Origin: Agrypnia vestita
Lineage: Eukaryota > Arthropoda > Insecta > Trichoptera > Phryganeidae
Reading direction: 5' to 3'
NCBI GenBank assembly: GCA_016648135.1
Contig: JADDOH010002085.1
Span: 124,001 to 188,000, forward strand
DNA length: 64,000 bases
Shown here: one piece after another, positions 56,060-64,000 of the stretch
How positions within the stretch are numbered: the stretch's first letter is position 1
How the letters are laid out: each line of letters starts with the position of its first letter
The notes under the pieces: model-generated
What the model saw: only the letters and a program-made list of their open reading frames with translations
The model's database searches: none
What the model was told of the DNA's origin: nothing
Position numbers and translations under genes: made by a program

Positions 56060-56365
56060 TCCTGTTCATCTTCTTCTTGTGCCCTATCCGTTCAACGAAC
56101 TTTATTTACTGTGGACCGGAATAGCCGTCTTAGGTTATTCGGCCATGAGATATTCCTCATTCCAGGGCCCAGACTTCCGGCAATCTTTCCCTGCATTATG
56201 AGGTGCAAGATCTCATACTTATCTAGATGTCTTTCTTAATGACTTATTTTTGTATTCATCCAAACCATAACATGTTCATTCGTAACTCTGACCATCCAGC
56301 TTATTTTGAGTATTTTTTGTGTAGATCCATATCTCCAATGCTTCAAGTCGCCCCATCAATTCTTA
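56060..56365 (-). pseudogene. LINE C-terminal fragment
   Basis: Minus strand across frames: LEALEIWIYTKNTQNKLDGQ, then LRKTSR, LHLIMQGKIAGSLGPGMRNI, SWPNNLRRLF, STVNKV and AQEE. The LE.FE.W.YR..L.I.W.D, then L..LI.QGKI.G.RG.GR...SW..NLR.WF order is the end of a common insect LINE polyprotein. Multiple stops. Confidence 0.7.
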
Positions 56366-56647
56366 ATGAAATTGGATAGATGTATATCCAAATAGAATGT
56401 GACACTTATTTTCTGTGCCCCTAAACTAATTTGATTTCTTGTTGATCAAGTTTTGCGTTCACATGAATTGTTAAATTTTGTTAACCCATCAGCCAACCAA
56501 CCACCATCTGAAGGTGCTAACTTAACTGTGTTACTTCACTAATACAAAAATTAAATATCCTCGAAAGATTTGGCAGATACGTCGTGGTATTTATGTATCA
56601 CTTTTTTTAAATTTTGTGTAAATATAAATAATACACACACGAAATGA

Positions 56648-56706
56648 ATTATTGAGGAGGCCAAGACCCACCAAGGGTTGTAATGCCAAGAATGATGATG
56701 ATAACA
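56648..56706 (+). mobile_element. RTE-type LINE 3' tail
   Basis: ggaggccaagacccaccaag followed by ggttgtaatgccaagaatga and a (TGATGA) run is the typical last ~50 bp of RTE insertions. Duplicated cacacacgaaatga(g/a)ttatt on both sides (56,633 and 56,705) is a good candidate target-site duplication. Confidence 0.65.
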
Positions 56707-57293
56707 CACACGAAATGAGTTATTACGTTAAAACATATTTTAAATAAAAAATTAAATAGTAGGCGGTTGAGTTAACTACACGTATTTACGTTCAAGAAAT
56801 GCCTTGAGTAAATTAAAATGCTAAATTTTTCATGTGATGCCAAGTTTGCAAGCGCTTTTCGACCTAGAGAAGGGATAAACACAATATTCAATCTCAAAAA
56901 CAGTTATCATTCTCTACAATGAATTCTAAGAGGCCAAACAATTTAACTACTTGTACTTAAAAATAGTCAGTCTTCATATTTTAACCTCTCTTGTTTGGCA
57001 TAAACCCTCTGCGCGGATGGTATGGCTTGAATTTTTTCGCAAGAGAGTGAATCATTTTGTTACAAAGAGTGAATAAAAAAATGAGTGCGTGTGGAAAACC
57101 AAAAAACTGCAGCTAATTTTTACTTTACAGAGGGTTTTCTTCATAAGAATTAGTTTCAATACAGGGAGAGTGACAACTGTATTTTATTTTTGCCATTTGT
57201 GGAAAACAGTTCCCACTTTTTAACCCTTTATAAGGCAATAACTTTTTACGAAATTTAAGGGTATATACATTAAAAAAAAAAAATTAAGCGTCT
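56707..57293. other. No gene seen
   Basis: AT-rich DNA immediately upstream of the Harbinger element. Confidence 0.4.
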
Positions 57294-57518
57294 ATAGACC
57301 CCGATTCCCTAAGCAAACCGCTAAATTTAAGAGGCCGTTAAAAAAAATTAACGCCATTTTTGTCAATTTCGTATTCCGTAACTCACATTTCCGCTAAAAA
57401 ATTGACGGACGCTTTAAACTCGGCCGCTAAACGTCATATTTTTATCGGGTGGGAATATGATGGCGCTAAATTTTTAGCGGGAGTTATTTCCATACGAACT
57501 GTCAAATTTGACACAGCA

Positions 57519-58727
57519 ATGGCAGAATTCGTTGATTTACTTTTATTAGATGCTTTGAATTACGAGTTTCAAGAAGAACAAAGAAAGTAAGATACTTATA
57601 TTTTGATATAAAAGTATTATTTTTCATTTTAAAATATATTTCCTATAATAATTATCAAAAATATTTTCAGGAGAAAATTGATATTGATGCGTAAAAGTTT
57701 GCGGGACGCTAGCAATCCATTTGACCTGCCAGAAAGGAATTTCATTAAATATTTTAGATTAAGTAAACCAGCTGTCCGATACTTGGTTAATGTTTTGGAG
57801 CCATATTTTGAACCACCAATTAGAAGTACTGCGGTGCCAAACATATTGAAAATACTCGTAACTCTACATTTTTATGGCCATGGTAGCTATCAGCTTGACG
57901 TCGGGGGTTCTCATAATTTCGGGATGAGTCAGACGACAGTCAGCAGAAGCATTACCAAAACAACAAGAGCCATCGTTTCACATCTGATGCATGAATGGAT
58001 CACGTTCCCCCGAACACAAGAGGAAGTGAGGACAACCCAAATGCAATTCTTTACAAAGTTTAATATCCCTGATACAATAGGAGTAATAGATTGCACCCAC
58101 ATATCCATTGTGTCACCACCATCCATTCACCCAATATACCCAGGAGCTCTGTACTTCAGTCGCAAAGGATACTTCAGCATAAATGTACAGATAATATGTG
58201 ATGCATCTATGAAGATAACCAATATTAATGCTCGCTTTCCAGGCTCAGTTCATGACTCTGCTATTTGGATGTCTTCGAACATAAAACAATATCTAAGAGA
58301 TCAATATATTACAACTCACAACCCACAAATTTTAATTGGAGATTCAGGCTACCCCCTTGAACCTTGGCTTATGGTGCCAGTTCAGAATGCAACCCAAGGT
58401 ACCCCCGAAGCTCGGTATAATAAGATTCACGCTAAAGTGAGAAATACCATAGAACATTTAAATGGTATTTTAAAAAGTAGATTTAGATGTTTGTCAAAAC
58501 ATAGAACCTTGCATTATGATCCTGTGAAAGCAGCACACATAATTTATAGCTGCGTTGTTCTGCATAACATGGCAATTCATCATAATGAGGAAACACCAGA
58601 AGATTCAGATTCTGAAGAAAGCTCAGATGATGAGAGATCAGAGGATAGTGCAAATATTTCACAAAATAATAACTGGCTTGCGGGGGGCCAACTAAGAAGG
58701 AATGCTTTAATTTCATATTTTAATTAA
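57519..58727 (+). CDS. PIF/Harbinger DDE transposase (HARBI1-like)
   Basis: Cuts and rejoins the Harbinger element. Two exons: 57,519-57,586 and 57,671-58,727, joined through AA|GTAAGA and TTTTCAG, giving about 374 aa in one open frame. The start ATG sits in gcaATGG and opens MAEFVDLLLLDALNYEFQEE. The unspliced downstream frame would begin later and lose this part. Landmarks: FRLSKPAVRYL, helix-turn-helix-like FGMSQTTVSRSI (about 105-117), Asp163 in IDCTH, HDS with Asp218, GDSGYP with Asp247 and TIEHLNG with Glu284. These cover the acidic catalytic positions of the DDE_Tnp_4 fold. The acidic C-tail (EDSDSEESSDDE) is followed by LRRNAL. Length is normal for the family and I see no stop or shift. 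Confidence 0.93.
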
Positions 58728-58939
58728 GATTTATAAATAATTATATGTACATCATCCAGGATGTGTCATAGGTCATAGGTATAGGTAAAAGGTTTATGGA
58801 TAAAGTGAATATTATATATTTAAAGATTTTTAATACATACTTTATTACATAACATTGTAAAAACAAAAGAATCCTTTAAATGTACTGTACATGTGTATTA
58901 TATAGGTATCATTTTTGGTTCACAAATGTGTGTACAAAA

Positions 58940-59330
58940 CTCATTATTCTAATAAACATTAATAAATTAGAAAATATTTATAAAAAGATATTGATTATTG
59001 ACTTTGTGAAAGAACACAACATTAAACAATTCGAAACAAGCACATCTTTAAGACACCAAAATAACTTTAAAATACCAATAAAACTACATATATTTAGGCA
59101 TAAAAAACTTTAATAATCTTCCTACAGAAATCAAACAGCTAAAAGACATACAACTATCAAAAAAGAAATTAAATGAACATTTAAAAAAACAATAATGTTT
59201 TTAAAAAAAAGTGTTGTCCCTCTCCGAGCACAAGAGCTTGTCTCTTTTTTGGAAAATTACAGTGAAAAACCAAATGTAAAAGATATAAATGATGCATGAT
59301 CTATATATTGTATAAAATATTACACTAATA
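58940..59330 (+). pseudogene. LINE C-terminal tail nested in the Harbinger element
   Basis: Reads KEHNIKQFETSTSLRHQNNF, KIPIKLHIFRHK, then after a one-base shift FNNLPTEIKQLKDI and KKKLNEHLKKQ to a stop near 59,191. The NNLP.EI......KKL...L pattern is the end of Jockey-like ORF2. It lies exactly between the two Harbinger genes without damaging either. The insertion boundaries are not resolved. Confidence 0.55.
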
Positions 59331-59360
59331 AAAAAATAAGATATGTGTATAATTATATAA

Positions 59361-60482
59361 TTATTTGGATAATGAACTGCTGCCTTGACTGGATGTATTT
59401 ATTTTGTTTATTGCAGATGCCATATTATTGACAGCATGTGCCAATTCAATTAACCCTTGGGCTACCATCATGTTGCCCTGAATTAATTCTCCCATAACCT
59501 TGGAGTGATTTATCATGATATTTTGTAAACCGGAGTACTTCTGAGTTTTTTTACTCTTTGGTTGTTTGCTTGTACTTTCCGTGGATTTATTTTGTCTGGC
59601 TATTGAATCTTGTTGTATCTGAAAACATTAATTTGGTCAAAACATGAGAAAATATGCATGTTCAAATATACAAAAATAATAATTTAATTTATTCGTAGCA
59701 CGGATGAATTTTATTATTTTTCCCCCTTACTCGTTCATTGAGATGTTTCACATTGTTTCATTACAAAAAATAAAACTTTACTATTAAATAATCATGTTAA
59801 ATTATCTTTAAATAGGTGTGATATAAATTATATACCTCTGTTGCAGTAGAATTATCTTCAATCGTTATGTTCGTTATTATCGGAGAATGCACAGTTTCCA
59901 ATGCGTCATCATCAATTCCCGGTTCAGAAACATTGGGCACTCCTGTTACAACTGTTGGACATATAGTATTTAGAAGACGTTCTTCTATCTCAGTGAGAGA
60001 TTTCCTCGTTGCTGGACCACCCCCGGTACCTTGCACTTCATATAACAACTCTCGCGCTTTTCTCTTCACCTTTGTCTTCAATTCCCCGAATGCCTAAAAA
60101 TAAAGGAAATTATTTTAATATATTGATGAGTAAAATGGATAATAGTAACATTTATGAATCTTTGAATCATTACATTATAAACATGTGTTGAGTAAAAGAT
60201 TAACCATTAAAATATCTCGTCTCCGCACAATGCATGCCGTGCAATGACAAATAAATACAAGAAAAGAGAAGGGATGAATTGGGTACTTACTTCTTTCCAT
60301 TGTTTCACAGTTTTTACCGGCCCATGGTTATTCAACGCGGCACTTATTTCTTTCCATTTTTCATCTATTATTTGCAGATCGGTGGGCATAGTAATTTTGC
60401 TGAGCACTGCCGAATGAATTTCTATAAACTCCACTAGCATCATTTTTTGTTTCTTTGTCATTCTACGAGACCTGGATGACAT
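59361..60482 (-). CDS. Harbinger Myb/SANT-like accessory protein
   Basis: In PIF/Harbinger elements this second protein binds the element ends and helps import the transposase into the nucleus. Three minus-strand exons: 60,482-60,291 (64 codons), 60,093-59,836 (86) and 59,618-59,361 (85 plus TAA). All introns are phase 0 with GTAAGT/TTTTTAG and GTATAT/TTTTCAG borders, giving 235 aa. The first two exons encode the Myb-like three-helix region: MTKKQKMMLVEFIEIH, DEKWKEIS with Trp43, VKQWKE with Trp62, then AFGELKTKVKRKARELL. A linker with GGGPATRKSLTEIEERLL follows. The last exon is polar, then helical (MINHSKVMGELIQGNMMVAQ). No break is seen. The splice model is inferred from frame continuity. 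Confidence 0.88.
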
Positions 60483-60971
60483 TCTTTAAAAAATTGATAA
60501 ACGCGTGTTAGCCAAAAGGATTCTAGACAGAAACTAAAAAGAATTTGACTCAAATAATACACAATCAACACGACAACTTGTCGAAGGAACGTAAACATCT
60601 TGACGTTTGTTTATTTTAACATAATAAAAAGTTTGACAGATGACGTCTCAAATGTGTCTCCTACCACGCCGCGCGGTAAGATTGTCTCTACCTGGAGCTC
60701 ATTTCATGGTACACTTTTAACCGGCCTCTAAAATATATGCATTTAAAGGATCCGTTAAAAACGAAGATACGGAATACCAAATTCCAGATTTTCAATTAGC
60801 GGAACGCTAAAATGATTTTTTTTTAGCGGCCGTTAAAATTAGCGGTTGAGTTACGGAATCGGGGTCATAATGAACTATTTTGAGTAGCTTCAATCCACAA
60901 AAATAACTGCACTATAAAAGAAGTATTGTAAAAAATATTTCATAATTAAAAACTATTTTATATACTATGTA

Positions 60972-61714
60972 CTAGCTGTTCATACCCGGCGTTGCACGGG
61001 TTAAGGATTAAGTTAAAAATAAATCTGTGGGGGGAAAAAAAGGTTTGATTAAGGTAAAAGGGGGGGAGGAAATATAGCCTATGTTACCTGCCAAGTCCTA
61101 AAGAATAAGTTTCCAAATTTTTAGTCCGATCTGTCGAACGGTATAGATTTGCATCGAAAATATATCAGAAAGAGGGGAAGGGTTAAAAGAAGAGGTGGGG
61201 AATGTCGCTTATGTTACCCGCCGAGTCCTAAAGAATTAGTTTCCAAATTTTGAGTCCGATCGATCGAACGTTACAGATTTGTATCAAAAATATGTCAGGG
61301 GGTGGGGAAGGGATATGAGAATAGGGGGGAAATATCGCCTATGTTACTCGCCGAGTCCTAAAGAATAAGTTTCCAAATTTTGGGTCCGATCGGTCAAACG
61401 GTACAGATTTGCATCGAAAATATGTCAGCGGAGGGGAAGGGTTAAAAGAATAGGTCGGGAATGTCACCTATGTTACCCGCCGAGTCCTGAAGGATTTGTT
61501 TGCAAATTTTGAGCCCGATCGATTGAACGGTACAGATTTGCATCGAAAATATGTCAGGGGGAGGGGAAGGGGTATGAGAATAGGCGGGAAATATCGCCTA
61601 TATTACCCGCTGCATACCCAAAGCATAAGTATGCAAAATTTTAATCGAATCGGACAAACGGTGTGGATTTGTATAGAGAACAGACAGACAGACATTGAGT
61701 TTTATAAGTATAGA
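60972..61714 (-). mobile_element. Non-autonomous Helitron, copy B, with five-unit minisatellite
   Basis: Minus strand: starts TCTATACTTATAAAACTC (from 61,714) and ends with GTGCAAC...-type hairpin sequence, GAACAG and CTAG at 60,975-60,972. Same family as 15,086-15,493. The interior is a tandem array with unit starts near 61,078, 61,208, 61,338, 61,467 and 61,597 (period ~130 bp). Each unit contains a gccgagtcctaaagaataag-like block, gtccgatcgatcgaacg and a G-rich run. No protein is encoded. Confidence 0.85.
61078..61620. repeat. ~130-bp tandem repeat, five units
   Basis: Internal array of Helitron copy B. Units differ by scattered substitutions and small length changes in the G-rich part. 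The homologous array in copy A has two units. Confidence 0.88.
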
Positions 61715-61859
61715 AAGGCAAAAAATTTCAATATATTTCGACAATACTAATTTCAGATACCTATATGTTTCATTTCACAAAAATAAATCAAACATTTTAT
61801 GATATCATAATATGACAGACGACAAATGGTATTTGTATTTACATTCACCATAGACAAAT

Positions 61860-62318
61860 AGAATTTACACCGAAAGTTTTGGGTGGAATTTTTAAAAAAT
61901 AAAATTTCTGCGATGACGTGTGCGTAGTTTTCACCTGGCATGGAACCTTTCGAAGAAGCACGCTAAATTTACTTGTCTATTACACAAAACTTGCAAATAC
62001 ACATTTTTTTCTCGACTTGACTATATCTGTGTAACAAATTTCTTTGGCGAGATAAATGAAAAATTGACGTTAAGTTAAGCATAGAAAAGTAGGAAATAAA
62101 ACTTCTAGTCATAATTCGTCCTACGGCCTAAATCAGAAAAAACCAGATACGTTACATTAAACAGAAACGTCAAAAATAAAACTTCTAGCCGTAGGACGAA
62201 TTACGGCTAGAATTTTAAATCAACTTTTTCTTTAGATAAGGATTATTTAATTAATATTTGTTTCCAAGAATCTTTACTAATGCACAGCTTTTTTGCTTGT
62301 ATGCGCTGCACGCCACTG
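61860..62318. mobile_element. hAT element remnant with one terminal repeat
   Basis: The right end, read inward, begins CAGTGGCGTGCAGCGCAT at 62,318, matching the terminus at 30,330. 61,905-62,225 matches 30,790-31,050 (acctttcgaagaa, aaataaaacttctagccgta, ggacgaatta). A local ~70-bp duplication of the aacttctag...cctacgg block is present (62,098-62,210). The left end is not found. Confidence 0.6.
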
Positions 62319-62454
62319 CTGGATACAATGTAAAACTCTATAACGTTTATAAGGTGACCAGACTTTAACATTAGTGGAGTGGGACACCATTTAACAGGGA
62401 GGAAAGGCCCTGTTTAAAAAATGTTCTAAAGCAACAAAATAACAATAGAATGCC

Positions 62455-63512
62455 AAAAAATTGCCTTGAGTGCCTCTTTATTATTAAAATTTATTTTATT
62501 ACGAGAATTAATGGGGCATTCACATCATGGTTTGATATTACAAAAGGTGTCAAACAGGGATGCGTAATGTCACCATGGCTTTTCAACCTGTGTATGGATA
62601 ATTGCATGAAAGAACTGGAGGATCTAGAAGTTGGAGCGAAAATGGACGGACTCACCATATCCTGCCTACTATAGGCAGACGATGCAGTATCAGTGGCTAA
62701 CAGTGAAGCAGATCTGCAGTGCCTGGTTTCCGGGATGTCCGATGTATGCATGCAGAGTGAACTTCTGATAAATGTCAGCAAATCGAAAGTGATGGTATTC
62801 GAGAGAGATGAAAGAGTGACTAAGTGTGATGTAATTGTAAACAATGAATGCTTAGAACAAGTGAATGAGTTTATGTATTTGGGAAGTACGTTTAGTAGAG
62901 ACGGCAAGGCAAGAATGATATCAAAAGGAGAGTGACTGCGAGAAACGAAGTTAATGGAGCTCTAAATGCAATTATGGCCAATAAGAATCTGTCAAAGGAA
63001 GCAAGACTAGCGGTACATAATGGTGTTCTAGTGCCAACCCTGATGTATGGAAATGAAGCCTGGAATTGGCAAAAGAGGAATTAAAGTAGACTGAATGCGA
63101 TAGAAATGCGGTCACTAAGACGCTTGTGTGGAAAATCTTTGGTCGATAGAGTGAGGAATGAACAAATTAGACGTGAATGCAATGCTGGCTGTAGTGTGGT
63201 AGATAGAATAGAGAGGAGTGCTGAGATGGTTTGGTCATGTGGAACGTATGAACGAGAAAAGGATGGTTAAGAAAATATATGAGGGGAGTGTTGAAGGCAA
63301 CAGGAATAGAAGGCGTCCGCGAAAGACCTGGCACGATCAGATACTACAATTATTTGAGGATGGCCCCGTTAAAAGCCGAAACAATCATAGAACTTGTATG
63401 AGAAGATGTACGAATGTGGCCGAAGCAAAAGTGGTGTGCCAGGATAGAAGAGTGTGGCGTTCAATCCTCTCTGCCTACTCCTGGGGCGAAACGGCGTGAT
63501 GATTAGTTAGTT
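62455..63512 (+). pseudogene. LINE, reverse transcriptase to 3' end, inactivated
   Basis: Plus strand: NGAFTSWFDITKGVKQGCVM, SPWLFNLCMDNCMKELEDL, then the catalytic YADD region, in which the codon before ADD is TAG (62,672-62,674), i.e. LL-stop-ADD. Next come ANSEADLQCLVSGMSDVCMQ, INVSKSKVMVFERDE, EQVNEFMYLGSTFSRDGK, a shift near 62,905, IKRRVTARNEVNGALNAIM, LVPTLMYGNEAWNWQKRN, a stop, IRRECNAGCSVVDRI, another shift, LRWFGHVERMNEKRM, RNRRRPRKTW and VWRSILSAYSWGETA to TGA at 63,498. The order palm-thumb-C-terminal tail matches an abundant lepidopteran LINE family. The endonuclease and N-terminal polymerase are truncated. Tails of the same family are at 14,413 and 26,048. Confidence 0.85.
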
Positions 63513-64000
63513 AGTCGTAACCAAAATGAGTAATGAGTATAACCATTGAGTAATGGACTGCCACGTGCTAAGTCTCGCTAATGGCTAGCTTTAAGCCGCA
63601 TACACAGAGCATCGACTGTCAACATTTTATCAACCAATCGGAGTTAATTTTCATTCCGCACAGAAACTCCCACTTTCCTGTAGCTGTGTGATTAATTCCA
63701 TACTTCACCATGCGTCATTAGCCAAACAAAGGAGTGGGGGTGTGTTGCCGACGACAGTAGACTCTGTGAATGCAGCTATGCATGCAAAGAACAAAATTTT
63801 CACTCTTTGTCTGTGAACACGAGTTGCTTTGTTACTGCAGCTGCACTCTCCAAACTATTTTATCGGCGCAGTATACATTCCAAAAATCGGGCCTTTTTTA
63901 AAACGCCACAGGACAATTTTCACATTAGTATAAGAAGATGTTGGTGCAAATGACTTGCTTCAGAGATGCTACAGGTAGAACTAAACAACGAAAAATACTA
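63513..64000. other. No gene seen
   Basis: Mixed-composition DNA to the window edge with no recognisable gene or repeat. Confidence 0.35.

Larger units (their letters stand above)
57297..60866. mobile_element. Complete PIF/Harbinger transposon
   Basis: A 3,570-bp element with termini GACCCCGATTCC at both ends. The inverted similarity continues for ~40 bp with gaps, including accgctaa. It is flanked by ATA (57,294-57,296 and 60,867-60,869), the 3-bp duplication size expected of this superfamily. It holds both standard genes, convergently arranged: the DDE transposase on plus and a Myb/SANT-like protein on minus. Subterminal CCGYTAA/TTAGCGG heptamers cluster in the first ~190 and last ~120 bp. 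The space between the genes (58,740-59,350) has received a LINE tail. Both frames are open, so this copy may be recent. Confidence 0.93.

Noticed and set aside
57360..57590. A 76-aa frame starting upstream of the Harbinger transposase
   Set aside because: Only its last 23 codons (from 57,519) look like transposase. The upstream part is subterminal repeat DNA, so the start was set at 57,519.
57629..58716. Minus-strand frames of 65-77 aa
   Set aside because: Antisense to the Harbinger transposase coding exon.
61078..61620. CRISPR-like array
   Set aside because: The ~130-bp units are contiguous and similar along their whole length, with no spacer/repeat alternation. They lie inside a Helitron in a eukaryotic genome.
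62491..62907. A 138-aa minus-strand protein
   Set aside because: Antisense to the LINE reverse transcriptase region, which has clear motifs on the plus strand.

Overview
The window looks like AT-rich, intron-poor intergenic chromatin from an insect, most likely a moth or butterfly. The evidence is the density and kind of mobile DNA: a mariner whose termini begin TTAGGTCCTTACATATG, RTE-type LINE tails ending in a (GAT)n-like run, many truncated LINE 3' ends of types common in lepidopteran genomes, tRNA-derived SINEs, short Helitrons with TC...CTAG ends, and Penelope-like elements. Order-level assignment is inference. I found no conserved single-copy host gene, no rRNA and no functional tRNA gene. 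Nearly all long reading frames are parts of transposable elements (TEs) or chance frames.

Layout. 1-4 kb: unexplained AT-rich DNA, a 530-bp palindromic element, a decayed mellifera-type mariner 5' end, an 81-bp tandem duplication and a 143-bp TA-flanked MITE. 5-10.4 kb: two inverted copies of an unknown ~1.3-kb repeat, the first split by a SINE-tail palindrome, with a complete palindromic element (7,472-8,007) between them. 10.9-15.5 kb: mariner and LINE fragments and two Helitrons. 17.5-20.4 kb: foldback elements and a nearly complete mariner (18,872-20,193) with a twice-frameshifted transposase. 22-31 kb: SINEs, a Helitron, LINE tails, a CpG-rich patch, a possible decayed membrane-protein exon and the first exon of a ZMYM1-like hAT element. 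31.7-36.1 kb: LINE tails, a mariner remnant and two Penelope-like copies, one with a GIY-YIG domain between ~230-bp inverted arms. 39-45.8 kb: SINEs, an RTE remnant, foldbacks, a 927-bp element with perfect 26-bp inverted termini, and two opposed LINE fragments. 46-56.7 kb: mostly LINE 3' debris.

The one intact genetic unit is a PIF/Harbinger transposon at 57,297-60,866. It has matching termini, an ATA target duplication, an intact two-exon DDE transposase on the plus strand and a three-exon Myb/SANT-like protein on the minus strand. In this family the Myb-like protein helps the transposase reach the nucleus and bind DNA, so the two genes plausibly work together on the CCGYTAA-type repeats clustered just inside both ends. 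60.9-64 kb holds a Helitron with a five-unit ~130-bp minisatellite, a hAT end and a LINE whose reverse-transcriptase active site carries a stop.

The most interesting material is the intact Harbinger with its subterminal motif arrays, the TA-flanked giant palindromes, the unclassified 5-bp-TSD element, the repeat-number difference between Helitron copies, and three hammerhead-like Penelope hairpins.
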